Positions 25,734-34,192 of a stretch of DNA of 64,000 nucleotides are shown piece after piece. Source of the DNA: SLST01 sp964458555 (GTDB lineage: Bacteria > Spirochaetota > Spirochaetia > DSM-27196 > SLST01); the NCBI GenBank assembly GCA_964458555.1, contig CAYWJH010000005.1:1-64000 (forward strand), read 5' to 3'. Under the pieces are notes generated by a model. The model worked only from the letters and a program-made list of their open reading frames with translations, made no database searches and was not told where the DNA came from. A program made the position numbers and the translations under genes. Numbering within the stretch: the first letter of the stretch is position 1; every line of letters begins with the position of its first letter.

Positions 25734-27398
25734 CTACCTCCGCTGCTCCGCAATGGGGAGCTCACGGATCACCGAATCGGTCCACCACGAGAATTCGCGC
25801 ACATCGATCGCGCCATCACCGTTGAGGTCCCACTCGCGCACCGGAACGCCGACCTCCCGCTCGAAGACCTCCGGCTTTCCGTCGCCATCCGCGTCGACCG
25901 CGAGCGCAACGAGGCGCCCGTTCCGGTATCCTTCGGCGATCTCGAAGTATCCGTCCCCGTCGAGATCGCGTACGCCGCTGGTCGCGAAACCGCCGTCGGT
26001 CAGAAGGAGGTGATCCCACGCACCGTCGCCGTTCGCGTCGCGAAGGGTCTGACGCGCCACACCACCCTCCCGGTAGACCCGTTCGTACACCGTTCCGTCG
26101 TCTCGCTGCAGGTCGATCCTGACGGCAGCCGCCACGAGCTCGCTCCGCTCGACCGCACGCGGTGCGTCTGCGAGCGCCAGATCGCTTCCGAACAGCGGCC
26201 CGGCGGCGGGCAGCTCCACCACGGTCTCAAGCCGCACACTCCGCGGTCGTAGCACGAATAGCTCGCTGCCGACCTCCGTCGATATGCGCGCGTTCGACAC
26301 GAACGGATACTGGTCGTACTCGAGCTCGACCGCGGGAAGCCCCGGGGCGACGAGCCTGACCGAAGCCGGCTCGCCACCGGAGAGCTCGAGGTCGAGCTCG
26401 GCAACACCGTCCTGGTCGGAATCGCGTTCCCACCGCTCGATCACGCCCGCGTCCGCGGTGATACGCTCGTTCCACACACCGTCGCGGTCGCCGTCGACCA
26501 CGCTGACGCCGCTGAACGAGCGCGCAAGACCCCGCAGTCGCTCGCCGGCCTCCGTATCAAGGCGCGCGAGCAGCTCGCGGCCGGTACGATAATCGGCCCA
26601 GCCGTCGAGCTCGACGAAGCGCTCTACGGCGCGGTCGCGGTCGACCTCGAGCCACAGCTCTGCGATCCGCGCCTCGTCCCATTCGCGCTCCTCGAGCATC
26701 GCGAGCGCCCAGGCCGCTTCCTCCGTCACCGGCGCTCGCATTCCGTACTCGAAGAGCAGTTCGTCGAGATCGGGGCCGTACGAGCTCGGCGCATCGGTGT
26801 CCATGAATCGTTCGAGCCGGCGTCGGTACTCCACCGACGGGAACGGCTCGGAGCGCAACGCGAACCAGAAGAACCGCGGATCATCGGGGAACCGGTCCGC
26901 AGCGAGCTCGACGATGCCGTCGCGTTCGGCCTCGCGCCCCATCGCGTCGAGCGCTCGCGCGCGTTCGAACGAGGAGCTCGCGCGCAGGTCGGCGGGCGTC
27001 GCAGGAGACAGGTGCGTTTCCGCGAGGATGCGTTCAGCCTCCTCGGGCTCCCCGACCCGGTTCCACAGTCGCGCGCGCAGCACGTTCGCGTGCGGCTCAC
27101 CGAACAGACGCCACGCGCCGAGTTCTGCCGCCCGACCGGCGAGCGCGATCGCGCTTCGGGTCTCACCGCGGTTCTCGGCGGCGATGAGCGCGGCGAGGTA
27201 GAGCGAGTCGCTCGACTCGGGTGCGAATTCCCGCGCGACACCGGCGAGCCGGCGCGCCCGGTCGAGACGGCCTTCCTCGTAGGCATCGTACGCGGCCTCG
27301 ACGTAGAGCAAGGCGATATCGCGGTCGGCTTCTATCCCGAACGCCGCGCGCGGAACGAGAAGGAAACAGACAACGACAGCTCCCCACGTCCGCCTCAT
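25734..27398 (-). CDS. exported TPR-like protein with six EF-hand/dockerin-type DxDxDG motifs
   Basis: 554 aa from ATG 27398, overlapping the ftsH stop by 1 bp (TGATG); a GTG one codon upstream is also possible. It has a signal peptide (to about residue 22, PRAAFG) and an N-terminal helical TPR-like half (about 25-280). The C-terminal half carries six Asp-rich loops of the EF-hand/thrombospondin-3 type: VDGDRDGVW, DSDQDGVAEL, DANGDGAWDH, DLDGDGYFEI, DADGDGKPEV and DLNGDGAIDV. These are probable Ca2+-binding sites. I do not recognise a named family. Its position between ftsH and a DegP-like lipoprotein suggests a role in envelope proteostasis, but that is inference from neighbours only. Confidence 0.8.
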   Translation of the reverse strand: MRRTWGAVVVCFLLVPRAAFGIEADRDIALLYVEAAYDAYEEGRLDRARRLAGVAREFAPESSDSLYLAALIAAENRGETRSAIALAGRAAELGAWRLFGEPHANVLRARLWNRVGEPEEAERILAETHLSPATPADLRASSSFERARALDAMGREAERDGIVELAADRFPDDPRFFWFALRSEPFPSVEYRRRLERFMDTDAPSSYGPDLDELLFEYGMRAPVTEEAAWALAMLEEREWDEARIAELWLEVDRDRAVERFVELDGWADYRTGRELLARLDTEAGERLRGLARSFSGVSVVDGDRDGVWNERITADAGVIERWERDSDQDGVAELDLELSGGEPASVRLVAPGLPAVELEYDQYPFVSNARISTEVGSELFVLRPRSVRLETVVELPAAGPLFGSDLALADAPRAVERSELVAAAVRIDLQRDDGTVYERVYREGGVARQTLRDANGDGAWDHLLLTDGGFATSGVRDLDGDGYFEIAEGYRNGRLVALAVDADGDGKPEVFEREVGVPVREWDLNGDGAIDVREFSWWTDSVIRELPIAEQRR

Positions 27399-29305
27399 CA
27401 CTCGTCGTTGGTCTCCTCGGAATCTGACCCATCGTCGCTGAGATCGGTGAGGTCCGCTCGCTCAGGTAAGCCGAGCAACTCGCGCACCTCGCGGTCGACG
27501 AGAGTCTCCCGTTCGACGAGCGCGTCGGTGAGCTTTCCCAGCTCGGCTCGATGTTCGGTAAGGATCTGCTTCGTCAAAGCGAACGCGTCGTCGAGTATCT
27601 GGTGGATTGCGTCGTCGATCTGCCTCGCCTTCTCTTCCGAGTAGTCCTTGTGACGAGCGATCTCCTTGCCCAGGAAGATCGGCTGGTCCTCCTGTCCGTA
27701 GGCCACCGGACCGAGCGGGCTCATGCCCCACTCCGTGACCATCTTGCGCGCAATGTCGGTCGCCTGCGCGAGATCCGCCTGCGTGCCGGTCGTGGTCTCG
27801 TCGTAGAACATCTCCTCGGCGATGTAACCGCCGTAGGCGATCTTGATTCGGTCGAGCAACCACCCGCGACCGTGGGAGTACGTGTCCTTCTCGGGCAACG
27901 AGAACGCGACGCCGAGCGCACGCCCCCGGGGAACGATGGTCACCTTGTGCAGCGGATCGGAGTTCGCGAGGTAGTAGTGCAAGAGCGCGTGGCCGGCTTC
28001 GTGACAGGCGGTCTTGCGCTTCTCGTCCTCGGTGAACACCCGCGAACGACGCGCGACCCCCATCATGATCTTGTCGCGCGCTTCCTCGAAGTCGTCCATC
28101 TGGACGAGCTCGCGGTTACGACGCGCCGCGTACAGGGCAGCCTCGTTGACGAGGTTCGCGATATCCGCGCCCGAGCAGCCCGGCGTCGCCCGGGCCACGC
28201 GATCCAGATCGACCCTCGGCGAGAGGGGAACCTTCGACGCGTGAATCTTCAGGATCGCGGCGCGCTCCCCGTGGTCCGGCATGTCGACGACGACCTGGCG
28301 GTCGAACCGACCCGGGCGCATGAGCGCGGGGTCGAGCACGTCCGCGCGGTTGGTAGCCGCAAGGATGATGACGCCGTCCTTCGTGTCGAACCCGTCCATC
28401 TCCACGAGCATCTGGTTCAGCGTCTGCTCGCGTTCGTCGTGGCCGCCACCGTAACCGGCTCCGCGGGTTCGTCCGACGGCGTCGAGCTCGTCGATGAACA
28501 GGATACACGGAGCACTCTTGCGCCCCTGCTCGAAGAGATCGCGCACGCGGCTCGCGCCCACACCGACGAACATCTCGACGAAGTCGGACCCCGACATGTG
28601 GAAGAACGAGACCCCGGCCTCGCCGGCGCATGCTTTCGCGAGGAGCGTCTTGCCGGTGCCGGGCATCCCGACGAGGAGGACGCCCTTTGGGATCTTCGCG
28701 CCCATCCGCGTGAACTTGGCCGGATTCTTGAGGAACTCCACGACTTCCTGCAGCTCGTATTTCGCTTCGGCCTGCCCGGCGACGTCGGCAAAGACGACCT
28801 TCCTTCCGTCGTCGGCGTACTTCTTTGCCCGGCTCTTGCCGAAGGAGAACGCGCGATTTCCGCTCCCCTGCATCTGTCGGAACATGAACCAGATGATGAA
28901 GATCCCGAAGACCCAGGGAAAGAGATTGAGCAGGATCTGCCAGGTGGGGACGCTTCCGGTCTGACCCCGCGTAGGAACGCTTTCCTCGCGCAGGAGACGC
29001 ATGAGCTCGTCGTCGAAATACGGTATCCGCGTCCGGAAGATCGCTCCTTCGCCTCCCATCCCCTGGAGGCGCCCCCGTATCTCGTACTGGTCGATGATCG
29101 TGACCGATTCGACCCGGTCCTGCTCGACGTAGTCGAGAAAGGTCGAGTAGTCGATTTCTACGCCGGTGTTTCGGGCGGGGGAGGACAGCAGAAGGATAAA
29201 GATCCCGAGGATCGCCAGCAGCAGTATCAGCGCAAAGCGGTTGTTGCGGAAGTTGAAATTGAACGGGTCCTGATTGTTCCCGTTGTTCTTGTGGTCGTCA
29301 CCCAT
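27398..29305 (-). CDS. ftsH: ATP-dependent zinc metalloprotease FtsH
   Basis: 635 aa. Two membrane spans (about 23-41 and 121-141) flank a short periplasmic domain. The AAA module has Walker A GMPGTGKT (213-220; Met replaces the common Pro), Walker B CILFIDELDA, and the SRH with an arginine finger (RPGRFDR). The zinc site is HEAGH (435-439). It degrades unneeded membrane and short-lived cytoplasmic proteins from the inner membrane. It lies in the long minus-strand operon, 3 bp after tilS; the pairing tilS-ftsH is common in bacteria. The C-terminal tail is acidic. Confidence 0.97.
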   Translation of the reverse strand: MGDDHKNNGNNQDPFNFNFRNNRFALILLLAILGIFILLLSSPARNTGVEIDYSTFLDYVEQDRVESVTIIDQYEIRGRLQGMGGEGAIFRTRIPYFDDELMRLLREESVPTRGQTGSVPTWQILLNLFPWVFGIFIIWFMFRQMQGSGNRAFSFGKSRAKKYADDGRKVVFADVAGQAEAKYELQEVVEFLKNPAKFTRMGAKIPKGVLLVGMPGTGKTLLAKACAGEAGVSFFHMSGSDFVEMFVGVGASRVRDLFEQGRKSAPCILFIDELDAVGRTRGAGYGGGHDEREQTLNQMLVEMDGFDTKDGVIILAATNRADVLDPALMRPGRFDRQVVVDMPDHGERAAILKIHASKVPLSPRVDLDRVARATPGCSGADIANLVNEAALYAARRNRELVQMDDFEEARDKIMMGVARRSRVFTEDEKRKTACHEAGHALLHYYLANSDPLHKVTIVPRGRALGVAFSLPEKDTYSHGRGWLLDRIKIAYGGYIAEEMFYDETTTGTQADLAQATDIARKMVTEWGMSPLGPVAYGQEDQPIFLGKEIARHKDYSEEKARQIDDAIHQILDDAFALTKQILTEHRAELGKLTDALVERETLVDREVRELLGLPERADLTDLSDDGSDSEETNDE

Positions 29306-29308
29306 ACC

Positions 29309-30727
29309 CTACTCGAGCGCAGACCGTACGATCAGGAAGCCGTTGTCCTCGCCACGGTCGTCCGGGCGAAGAACGTCGCGGTAGCCAAGCACCGAGCCGA
29401 CGACGGCTGTCACGCCGTACCGGTCGACGACCACCGGAATCAGACCGCGATCGGCCCGCGGCACGCCCATACCGGCGAGCAACGCGGGAACAGATCGGCC
29501 TTCTCCTGTCATACGGTCCCCGGAACGCGGTGCACGCACCACGACCGGGCGCCTTATCCTATTCAAGTGTAGCACACGGTCTCGCAAGAATGTGCACGGT
29601 TCCCGAGCGAGCGTGAGCGACCATCCGAGCCCGGCGTCGACCGGGCGACCGGCGGCCATAGTTCGAAGATACCCACTTTCCCTGGACCGGACAATATCAC
29701 GCTCGACGAGCAGCGCTTCGGCGGCAAGCTCCACGCGAACGCCGCGGGCCGCGATCATCGTTCTCGCCCCGCCGGGATCGCGCCCCAGGAGAGGAGCGAA
29801 GAACCGCTGCGCCGGTCTGTCGCGCCGTTCGAGCATACCGAGCGCGCGCAGCGCGCCGTAGAGAAGCTCGAGCCGCGCATCCGCGTCGAGCTCGAAGAAT
29901 CGCCTCCGGTCGATGCGCGCCGCGACACCGTCGTACGCGACCCCGCAGGTGGCCGCGCGAGCAATCACCAGTTCTCGCGCGCGCTGCGTCGCTCGGGACA
30001 GAAGTGAGAGGTCGTGCCGGATCGCCGGCCAGCGCTCTTCGAGCCGCGGCAGGATCTCGTGGCGAACGAAGTTCCGCCGGTACGCCCGGCTCTCGTTCGT
30101 GCGGTCCTCGCTCCAGCGCAAGCCGCGGCGATCGAGCGCCGCGATGACGTGCTTTCGGCGCACCTCGAGCAGCGGCCGATGGACGGTCACGCGCTCGTCG
30201 AGCTCCCGCGACCACGGAATTCCCGCCAGTAAGGTTCCCTTCACCCCGTCGAGCAGGCGCATCAACACCGTCTCCTCCTGATCGTCGCGAGTGTGGGCTG
30301 TCACGAGCACGCGGGCACCGCAGGCGTGGCACGCACCGCGAAGAAAACGGTATCGCATCGAACGCGCCGCGGACTCAGGACCGCCGGCAGGGCCGGTCTC
30401 GTCAAACACCGCCCGCCGATGGGTAAGGTCGGACTCCACCGGTCTGCGCGCCTCGCCCCGCGCGCGTCCCACGACGAGCGGCACTCCGCACCCGGCTGCA
30501 AGCATTCGCACGACCCGCAGGTCCTGCTCGCGTTCGACTTCACTCCTGATGCCGTGATCAAAGTGCGCGAGCACCACGCGCTCGGCCGGCGAACGCCCCT
30601 GCTGCCGCACGGCATCGCAGATCGCAGCGGCGAGCGCGCTGCTGTCGGCTCCGCCGGAGACGGCCACGACGATCCTGTCGACATCCGCGTCGCGGAGCCA
30701 CCGGCAAACCGCGTCCTCAACGCTCAT
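29309..30727 (-). CDS. tilS: tRNA(Ile)-lysidine synthase
   Basis: 472 aa. The N-terminal PP-loop ATPase motif SGGADS (24-29) and the downstream TAHTRDDQEET motif define TilS, which converts C34 of tRNA-Ile(CAU) to lysidine so that it reads AUA and is charged with isoleucine. A central helical domain and a short TilS-C-like end (RAPRSGDRM...) are visible. The ATG overlaps the pth stop (ATGA), so translation is coupled. The gene is essential in most bacteria. Confidence 0.93.
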   Translation of the reverse strand: MSVEDAVCRWLRDADVDRIVVAVSGGADSSALAAAICDAVRQQGRSPAERVVLAHFDHGIRSEVEREQDLRVVRMLAAGCGVPLVVGRARGEARRPVESDLTHRRAVFDETGPAGGPESAARSMRYRFLRGACHACGARVLVTAHTRDDQEETVLMRLLDGVKGTLLAGIPWSRELDERVTVHRPLLEVRRKHVIAALDRRGLRWSEDRTNESRAYRRNFVRHEILPRLEERWPAIRHDLSLLSRATQRARELVIARAATCGVAYDGVAARIDRRRFFELDADARLELLYGALRALGMLERRDRPAQRFFAPLLGRDPGGARTMIAARGVRVELAAEALLVERDIVRSRESGYLRTMAAGRPVDAGLGWSLTLAREPCTFLRDRVLHLNRIRRPVVVRAPRSGDRMTGEGRSVPALLAGMGVPRADRGLIPVVVDRYGVTAVVGSVLGYRDVLRPDDRGEDNGFLIVRSALE

Positions 30728-31281
30728 TGGCGTCTGTTGATCTGGTTCATCGCCGCGTCGAGCCCACGTTCGGCCACGTCGAGAACGGTTCTCGAGGCGA
30801 CCGCGATCGCCTCTTCGTAGAGGTGCGCCTCGCTCTCATCCGGAGAAGACAAGACGTGATCGATCACCGCCTCGGGCGAGCCGGGATGGCCGATCCCTAC
30901 GTACAGCCGTGCGAAATCGCCGGTTCCGAGCGCGTCCATGATCGAGACGAGGCCGTTGTGCGATCGGCTCGAGCCGCGACGCTTGATCCGCACGACGCCG
31001 GGCTCGAGGTCCATGTTGTCGCACACCACGAGTACGTCGTCGACAGAGGCACCGGTCGCGCGCAGCAGCGCCGGCATGACGTCGCCGGAGCGATTCATGT
31101 AGGTGAGCGGCGTGACGAGCACGAGCTCGTCGCGACCGGACCATCGGTACGGACGGAACAGCCGCTTGCGGAGCGTCAGATCGTGCGCAGCGGCGACGCG
31201 CCGCACAACGTCAAATCCGACGTTGTGGCGCGTGCCTTCGAATCGAGGGCCGGGGTTACCCAGCCCCACAACGAGCAGCAG
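30724..31281 (-). CDS. pth: peptidyl-tRNA hydrolase, probably starting at CTG
   Basis: 185 aa as called. Family motifs: GLGNPGPRFEGTRHNVGF (catalytic Asn and His), TYMNRSGD, CDNMDLEPG, and RRGSSRSHNGLVSI. It cleaves peptidyl-tRNA released from ribosomes. The first canonical start codon (GTG 31269) would remove most of the first beta-strand that precedes GLGNPG in every Pth, and it sits 19 bp from the nearest ribosome site. CTG at 31281 gives MLLVVGLGNPG, matching the family, and lies 7 bp after GAGGAG (31294-31289). I therefore annotate the CTG. No ATG, GTG or TTG exists in frame nearby. The gene follows rplY and overlaps tilS by 4 bp. Confidence 0.9.
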   Translation of the reverse strand: MLLVVGLGNPGPRFEGTRHNVGFDVVRRVAAAHDLTLRKRLFRPYRWSGRDELVLVTPLTYMNRSGDVMPALLRATGASVDDVLVVCDNMDLEPGVVRIKRRGSSRSHNGLVSIMDALGTGDFARLYVGIGHPGSPEAVIDHVLSSPDESEAHLYEEAIAVASRTVLDVAERGLDAAMNQINRRQ

Positions 31282-31285
31282 AGCC

Positions 31286-31948
31286 CTACTCCTCGGCGCC
31301 TTCCTCGGACGCTTCGCCCTCGGCGGCCTCGCCTTCTTCGCCTTCCTCGGCGACCTCGCCTTCCTCGAGCTCCTCTTCCTCTGCCTCGGGTTCGACTTCG
31401 AGCCGCGGCATGGCGACGAGCGCGATAACGTTCTCCTCGCTGCTGAGAAGCGTGACTCCCTCGGGTGCCTCGAGGTCGCTGACGTGTACCGAGTCCCCGA
31501 CGGCGAGGTCGGTCACGTCTACCTGGAACGCCTCGGGGATGTCCTTCGGCAGACACTCGATCTCGACCTCGTAGAGCTGCTGTTCGAGGATTCCGCCCTC
31601 GCGCGTCCCGACCGCGGAGCCCTCGAGATGGATACCAATGTGGGTTCGCAGAGTCTTCCCTGCCTCGATCTCGAAGAAGTCGATGTGATCGACACCGCCG
31701 GTGAGAATGTCCTCCTGGTAGTCCTTGATGAGGACTTCGTAGGTCTCGTCTCCCACCGTCAGCTTGATGATCTGGCTCTCCGAGATGATCTTGAATTCAC
31801 GAATGAACTCCAGCCCATCGATGGTCACGGGCACCGGCTCGCGATGTCCGTAGATCACGGCGGGGATCTTGCCGGCGCGTCGCAACCGACGGGCTGCACC
31901 GGTCTTCAGCTCGGTCCGCGCAGATGCGCTCAGCGTCTTCTGGTCCAT
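31286..31948 (-). CDS. rplY: 50S ribosomal protein L25 (Ctc form)
   Basis: 220 aa, the long Ctc-type L25. It has an N-terminal 5S-rRNA-binding domain (about 1-95, starting MDQKTLSASARTELKTGAAR), a C-terminal beta domain (about 96-185) and an extremely acidic, Glu-rich tail (about 186-220) of the kind seen in many L25 proteins. It lies between spoVG and pth; the ctc-pth order is the same as in Bacillus. A purine-rich site (GGAGATAGC) precedes ATG 31948. Confidence 0.95.
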   Translation of the reverse strand: MDQKTLSASARTELKTGAARRLRRAGKIPAVIYGHREPVPVTIDGLEFIREFKIISESQIIKLTVGDETYEVLIKDYQEDILTGGVDHIDFFEIEAGKTLRTHIGIHLEGSAVGTREGGILEQQLYEVEIECLPKDIPEAFQVDVTDLAVGDSVHVSDLEAPEGVTLLSSEENVIALVAMPRLEVEPEAEEEELEEGEVAEEGEEGEAAEGEASEEGAEE

Positions 31949-32001
31949 TGCTATCTCCTGGTCGGGTAAACTACTAAATCTTCACAGGCTCGAACAGGCC
32001 C

Positions 32002-32346
32002 TCACGGGTGAACGTCGTCTCCGGAACCCGTCTGCGTTTGGGAATCCGCGCCGTGTCCGGCCGCATTCACTCCCTCGGACCGGGGCTCCGGGCCTTCATC
32101 GGCCTCGTAGGCAGCCACGATCTTATCCTGGAGCACGTTCCGGAACTCCGAGGTGATCGGATGAGCCACGTCCTTGAAATCGCCGTTCTTCGTCTTCCGG
32201 CTGGGCATCGCGATGAAGACACGGTCGGCGCCCTCGATCACTTTCACGTTGTGCACCACAAAGCAGGCATCGAAGGTAACCGTCACGTAGGCCTTCAGCT
32301 TTCCCTGGGTGTCTACCTTCCGAACCCGGATATCCGTAATCTCCAT
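32002..32346 (-). CDS. spoVG: SpoVG regulatory RNA/DNA-binding protein
   Basis: 114 aa. The first 85 residues are the conserved SpoVG domain (MEITDIRVRKV, AYVTVTFDACFVVHNVKVIEG, FIAMPSRKTKNGDFKDVAHPI, then an EFRNVL helix). The tail is variable and acidic. In spirochaetes such as Borrelia, SpoVG is a nucleic-acid-binding global regulator; in Firmicutes it affects septation. ATG 32346 has AAAGGAGC upstream. A perfect consensus promoter lies at 32406-32433, making this the first gene of a probable nine-gene operon ending at lepA. Confidence 0.95.
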   Translation of the reverse strand: MEITDIRVRKVDTQGKLKAYVTVTFDACFVVHNVKVIEGADRVFIAMPSRKTKNGDFKDVAHPITSEFRNVLQDKIVAAYEADEGPEPRSEGVNAAGHGADSQTQTGSGDDVHP

Positions 32347-32405
32347 CTTGTTGCTCCTTTGAGGCTCAGTAGACGAAAAAAGAGACCATACCGTGGCAAC
32401 GGGTT

Positions 32406-32433
32406 ATTATACGTCAGGGAGAGCACATGTCAA
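32406..32433 (-). promoter_or_regulatory. consensus sigma-70 promoter of the spoVG-lepA operon
   Basis: On the minus strand: TTGACA (32433-32428), 16-bp spacer, TATAAT (32411-32406). Both hexamers are perfect matches. The leader to the spoVG ATG is about 55 nt and contains a run of six T residues. Confidence 0.9.
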
Positions 32434-32479
32434 TGAAAGAGGAGCGCGTCGGTCCGGATTCCAGCCGGGAGGGAGGAGC

Positions 32480-32671
32480 ATGAGCGATTGGGACGATGAC
32501 GAGGATTTTGACGACATCGAGTCCGATCCGGACTACGACGGCGTCGACGATGTCTACGACGACGAACCCGATTACGACGACATAGACGATGACGATATAG
32601 ACGACGACATCGAGTTCGACACCTACGACGAGGAACCCGACGACGCCGAGTTCGACGACGAGGCCGAGTAG
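32480..32671 (+). CDS. small hyperacidic protein of unknown function
   Basis: 63 aa from ATG 32480, directly preceded by GGGAGGAGC. The in-frame extension to 32393 would cross the spoVG promoter and is rejected. The protein holds 30 Asp and 9 Glu and no Lys, Arg or His, with Tyr, Phe and Ile interspersed in a quasi-repeated (D)n-I/Y pattern. It is likely disordered; a nucleic-acid mimic, cation buffer or ribosome-associated acidic factor are possibilities. I do not recognise a family. Its last 49 bp overlap the 3' end of rsfS on the other strand. The strong ribosome site argues for a real gene. Confidence 0.6.
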   Translation: MSDWDDDEDFDDIESDPDYDGVDDVYDDEPDYDDIDDDDIDDDIEFDTYDEEPDDAEFDDEAE

Positions 32672-33009
32672 ATCTCATTCGCGCCGAACCACAACCGCTC
32701 GAGCTCGTAGAACTCGCGCAGTTCTTCGGTCATCAGGTGGATGACGACGAATCCCACGTCGATCAGCACCCAACCGATCTCGGTGTCGCGTTTGCGCGGA
32801 TGCAGCGGTTCGAGCTCGAGCGACCGGAAGAGCTCGTCGAGCTGCAGAATGAGCCCCCGCAGGTGCCCCTGCGAGTTCACCGTGGCGATGACAAAGTAGT
32901 CGGCGAACCCGCAGCTGCCGGTAACGTCGAGTGCAACCGGGTCGCGCGCCTGCGCGTCGTCGAGCAGACGCGCTACTTCCAGTACCTGCGTACGATGATT
33001 ATCTGACAT
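32623..33009 (-). CDS. rsfS: ribosomal silencing factor RsfS
   Basis: 128 aa from ATG 33009; an in-frame TTG at 33021 is less likely. The RsfS/DUF143 core is clear (VALDVTGSCGFADYFVIATVNSQGHLRGL..., WVLIDVGFVVIHLMTEELREFYELERLWFGA). It binds L14 and blocks subunit joining under nutrient limitation. The Ser/Asn-rich tail (SASSSNSASSGSSS) is encoded exactly where the opposite strand encodes the Asp/Glu tail of the hyperacidic protein, so that part is probably constrained by the overlap. The gene overlaps the LCP-like gene upstream. Confidence 0.92.
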   Translation of the reverse strand: MSDNHRTQVLEVARLLDDAQARDPVALDVTGSCGFADYFVIATVNSQGHLRGLILQLDELFRSLELEPLHPRKRDTEIGWVLIDVGFVVIHLMTEELREFYELERLWFGANEIYSASSSNSASSGSSS

Positions 33010-34192
33010 AGCGTCCGTCAAAATCCTTACCGAGAATGATCGTCACGTCAACCGCCGCCTGCGGATCGAGGTCGGTGTCCACGAGCGGCGCACGGATGAT
33101 GTCCGCGGTGCGCCGGGCGAAGATATCGTTGCCCACACGGTCTACGACGAGCGTGTTCTCCACGTTGCCGCTCTGGGCGTTTCCCACCGCGACGACGTCG
33201 AACCCGTAGCTCCGGTAGAGCTCGGCGGTCCGGCGCGCGAGTCCGGTCACGTCGGTACCGTTGAGAATCTCCAGCCGGATCACGATGTTCTCGTCGCGCA
33301 CCGATCCCTCCGATGCGAGATTATCCACCACCTGGCGCACCGACTCTTTGAGCCAGCGGCCCTCCTGATGCGGGAAGAGCAGCACCTTTTCCGCTCCGTC
33401 GGTGACAACCCGCCGGTCGACACCCTCAACCTGTCGCGTGATCAACCGGTCGCTCTCGAGCGCGCCGAGCTCACGCATCAGCGAGACGAGCGCCGCCCGT
33501 TCGATGTTCGTGTTCATGTGGTCGATCAACACCCGCGAGGTTCGCGGGTCGGAGAACGTCCGGTGGTTCTCTCCGAGCTCGTCGAGCAGCGACATCACGA
33601 GCTTCTGGTGTCGAGCGATTCTCTCCCGGGCGCGCTCCCCGTCCCCCGCGTAGGTGACGTACTCGACTGCCTTTGCCCCGTCGAGTACGACGTCGCCGCT
33701 GGGGATCCGCACCGCGTTCGGCCCCTCGTTCGGCAAGTCGGTCACAAAGACCGACACTCCGGCGAGCAGATCCACGACCGCCTCGAGTCCGGCCTCGTCG
33801 AGGTGGATCGAGAACGGAACATCGACGCCCACCAGCGTACCCACCGCCTGCCGGTACGCGTCGATCCCGTCGGTGAAGAAGACCGTGTCGATCGAATCGA
33901 TGCGATTCAGCGACTCGACGACGACACCGGTGCGACTCGGCACGTCGAACAACGCCCCCCGATCGGACGTAAACTCGTAGAACAGCGTCTGGGTCGACAG
34001 ACGACCGTCGTCGAGCTCGATGACGACGAGCATGGCGAGCTGCCCTCCGCTCGCAACGAGATCCGAGATCTCGTCCGTTCGTAGAGCAAGGCTTACCACG
34101 ACCACGGCGACGACGATCACCGCCACGATCACGATGAGAAGGAGCACACCCTTGTCGATTCCACCTCGTTGCATACTGCTTCGGTCCGTCAC
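32999..34192 (-). CDS. LytR-CpsA-Psr (LCP)-like membrane protein with LytR C-terminal domain
   Basis: 397 aa from GTG 34192 (overlapping the nadD stop, GTGA); an ATG six codons later is also possible. One membrane span (about 16-37) is followed by an LCP-like domain (about 50-250; the RARERIARHQKLVMSLL helix and LDGAKAVEYV match the family) and a LytR_C domain (about 305-395, RLEILNGTDVTGLARRTAELYRSYGFDVV). The early Arg-Asp-Thr motifs that bind the lipid pyrophosphate in LCP transferases are not recognisable, so the protein may not be an active phosphotransferase. Linkage to nadD and rsfS is common for this family. Confidence 0.78.
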   Translation of the reverse strand: MTDRSSMQRGGIDKGVLLLIVIVAVIVVAVVVVSLALRTDEISDLVASGGQLAMLVVIELDDGRLSTQTLFYEFTSDRGALFDVPSRTGVVVESLNRIDSIDTVFFTDGIDAYRQAVGTLVGVDVPFSIHLDEAGLEAVVDLLAGVSVFVTDLPNEGPNAVRIPSGDVVLDGAKAVEYVTYAGDGERARERIARHQKLVMSLLDELGENHRTFSDPRTSRVLIDHMNTNIERAALVSLMRELGALESDRLITRQVEGVDRRVVTDGAEKVLLFPHQEGRWLKESVRQVVDNLASEGSVRDENIVIRLEILNGTDVTGLARRTAELYRSYGFDVVAVGNAQSGNVENTLVVDRVGNDIFARRTADIIRAPLVDTDLDPQAAVDVTIILGKDFDGRYVR

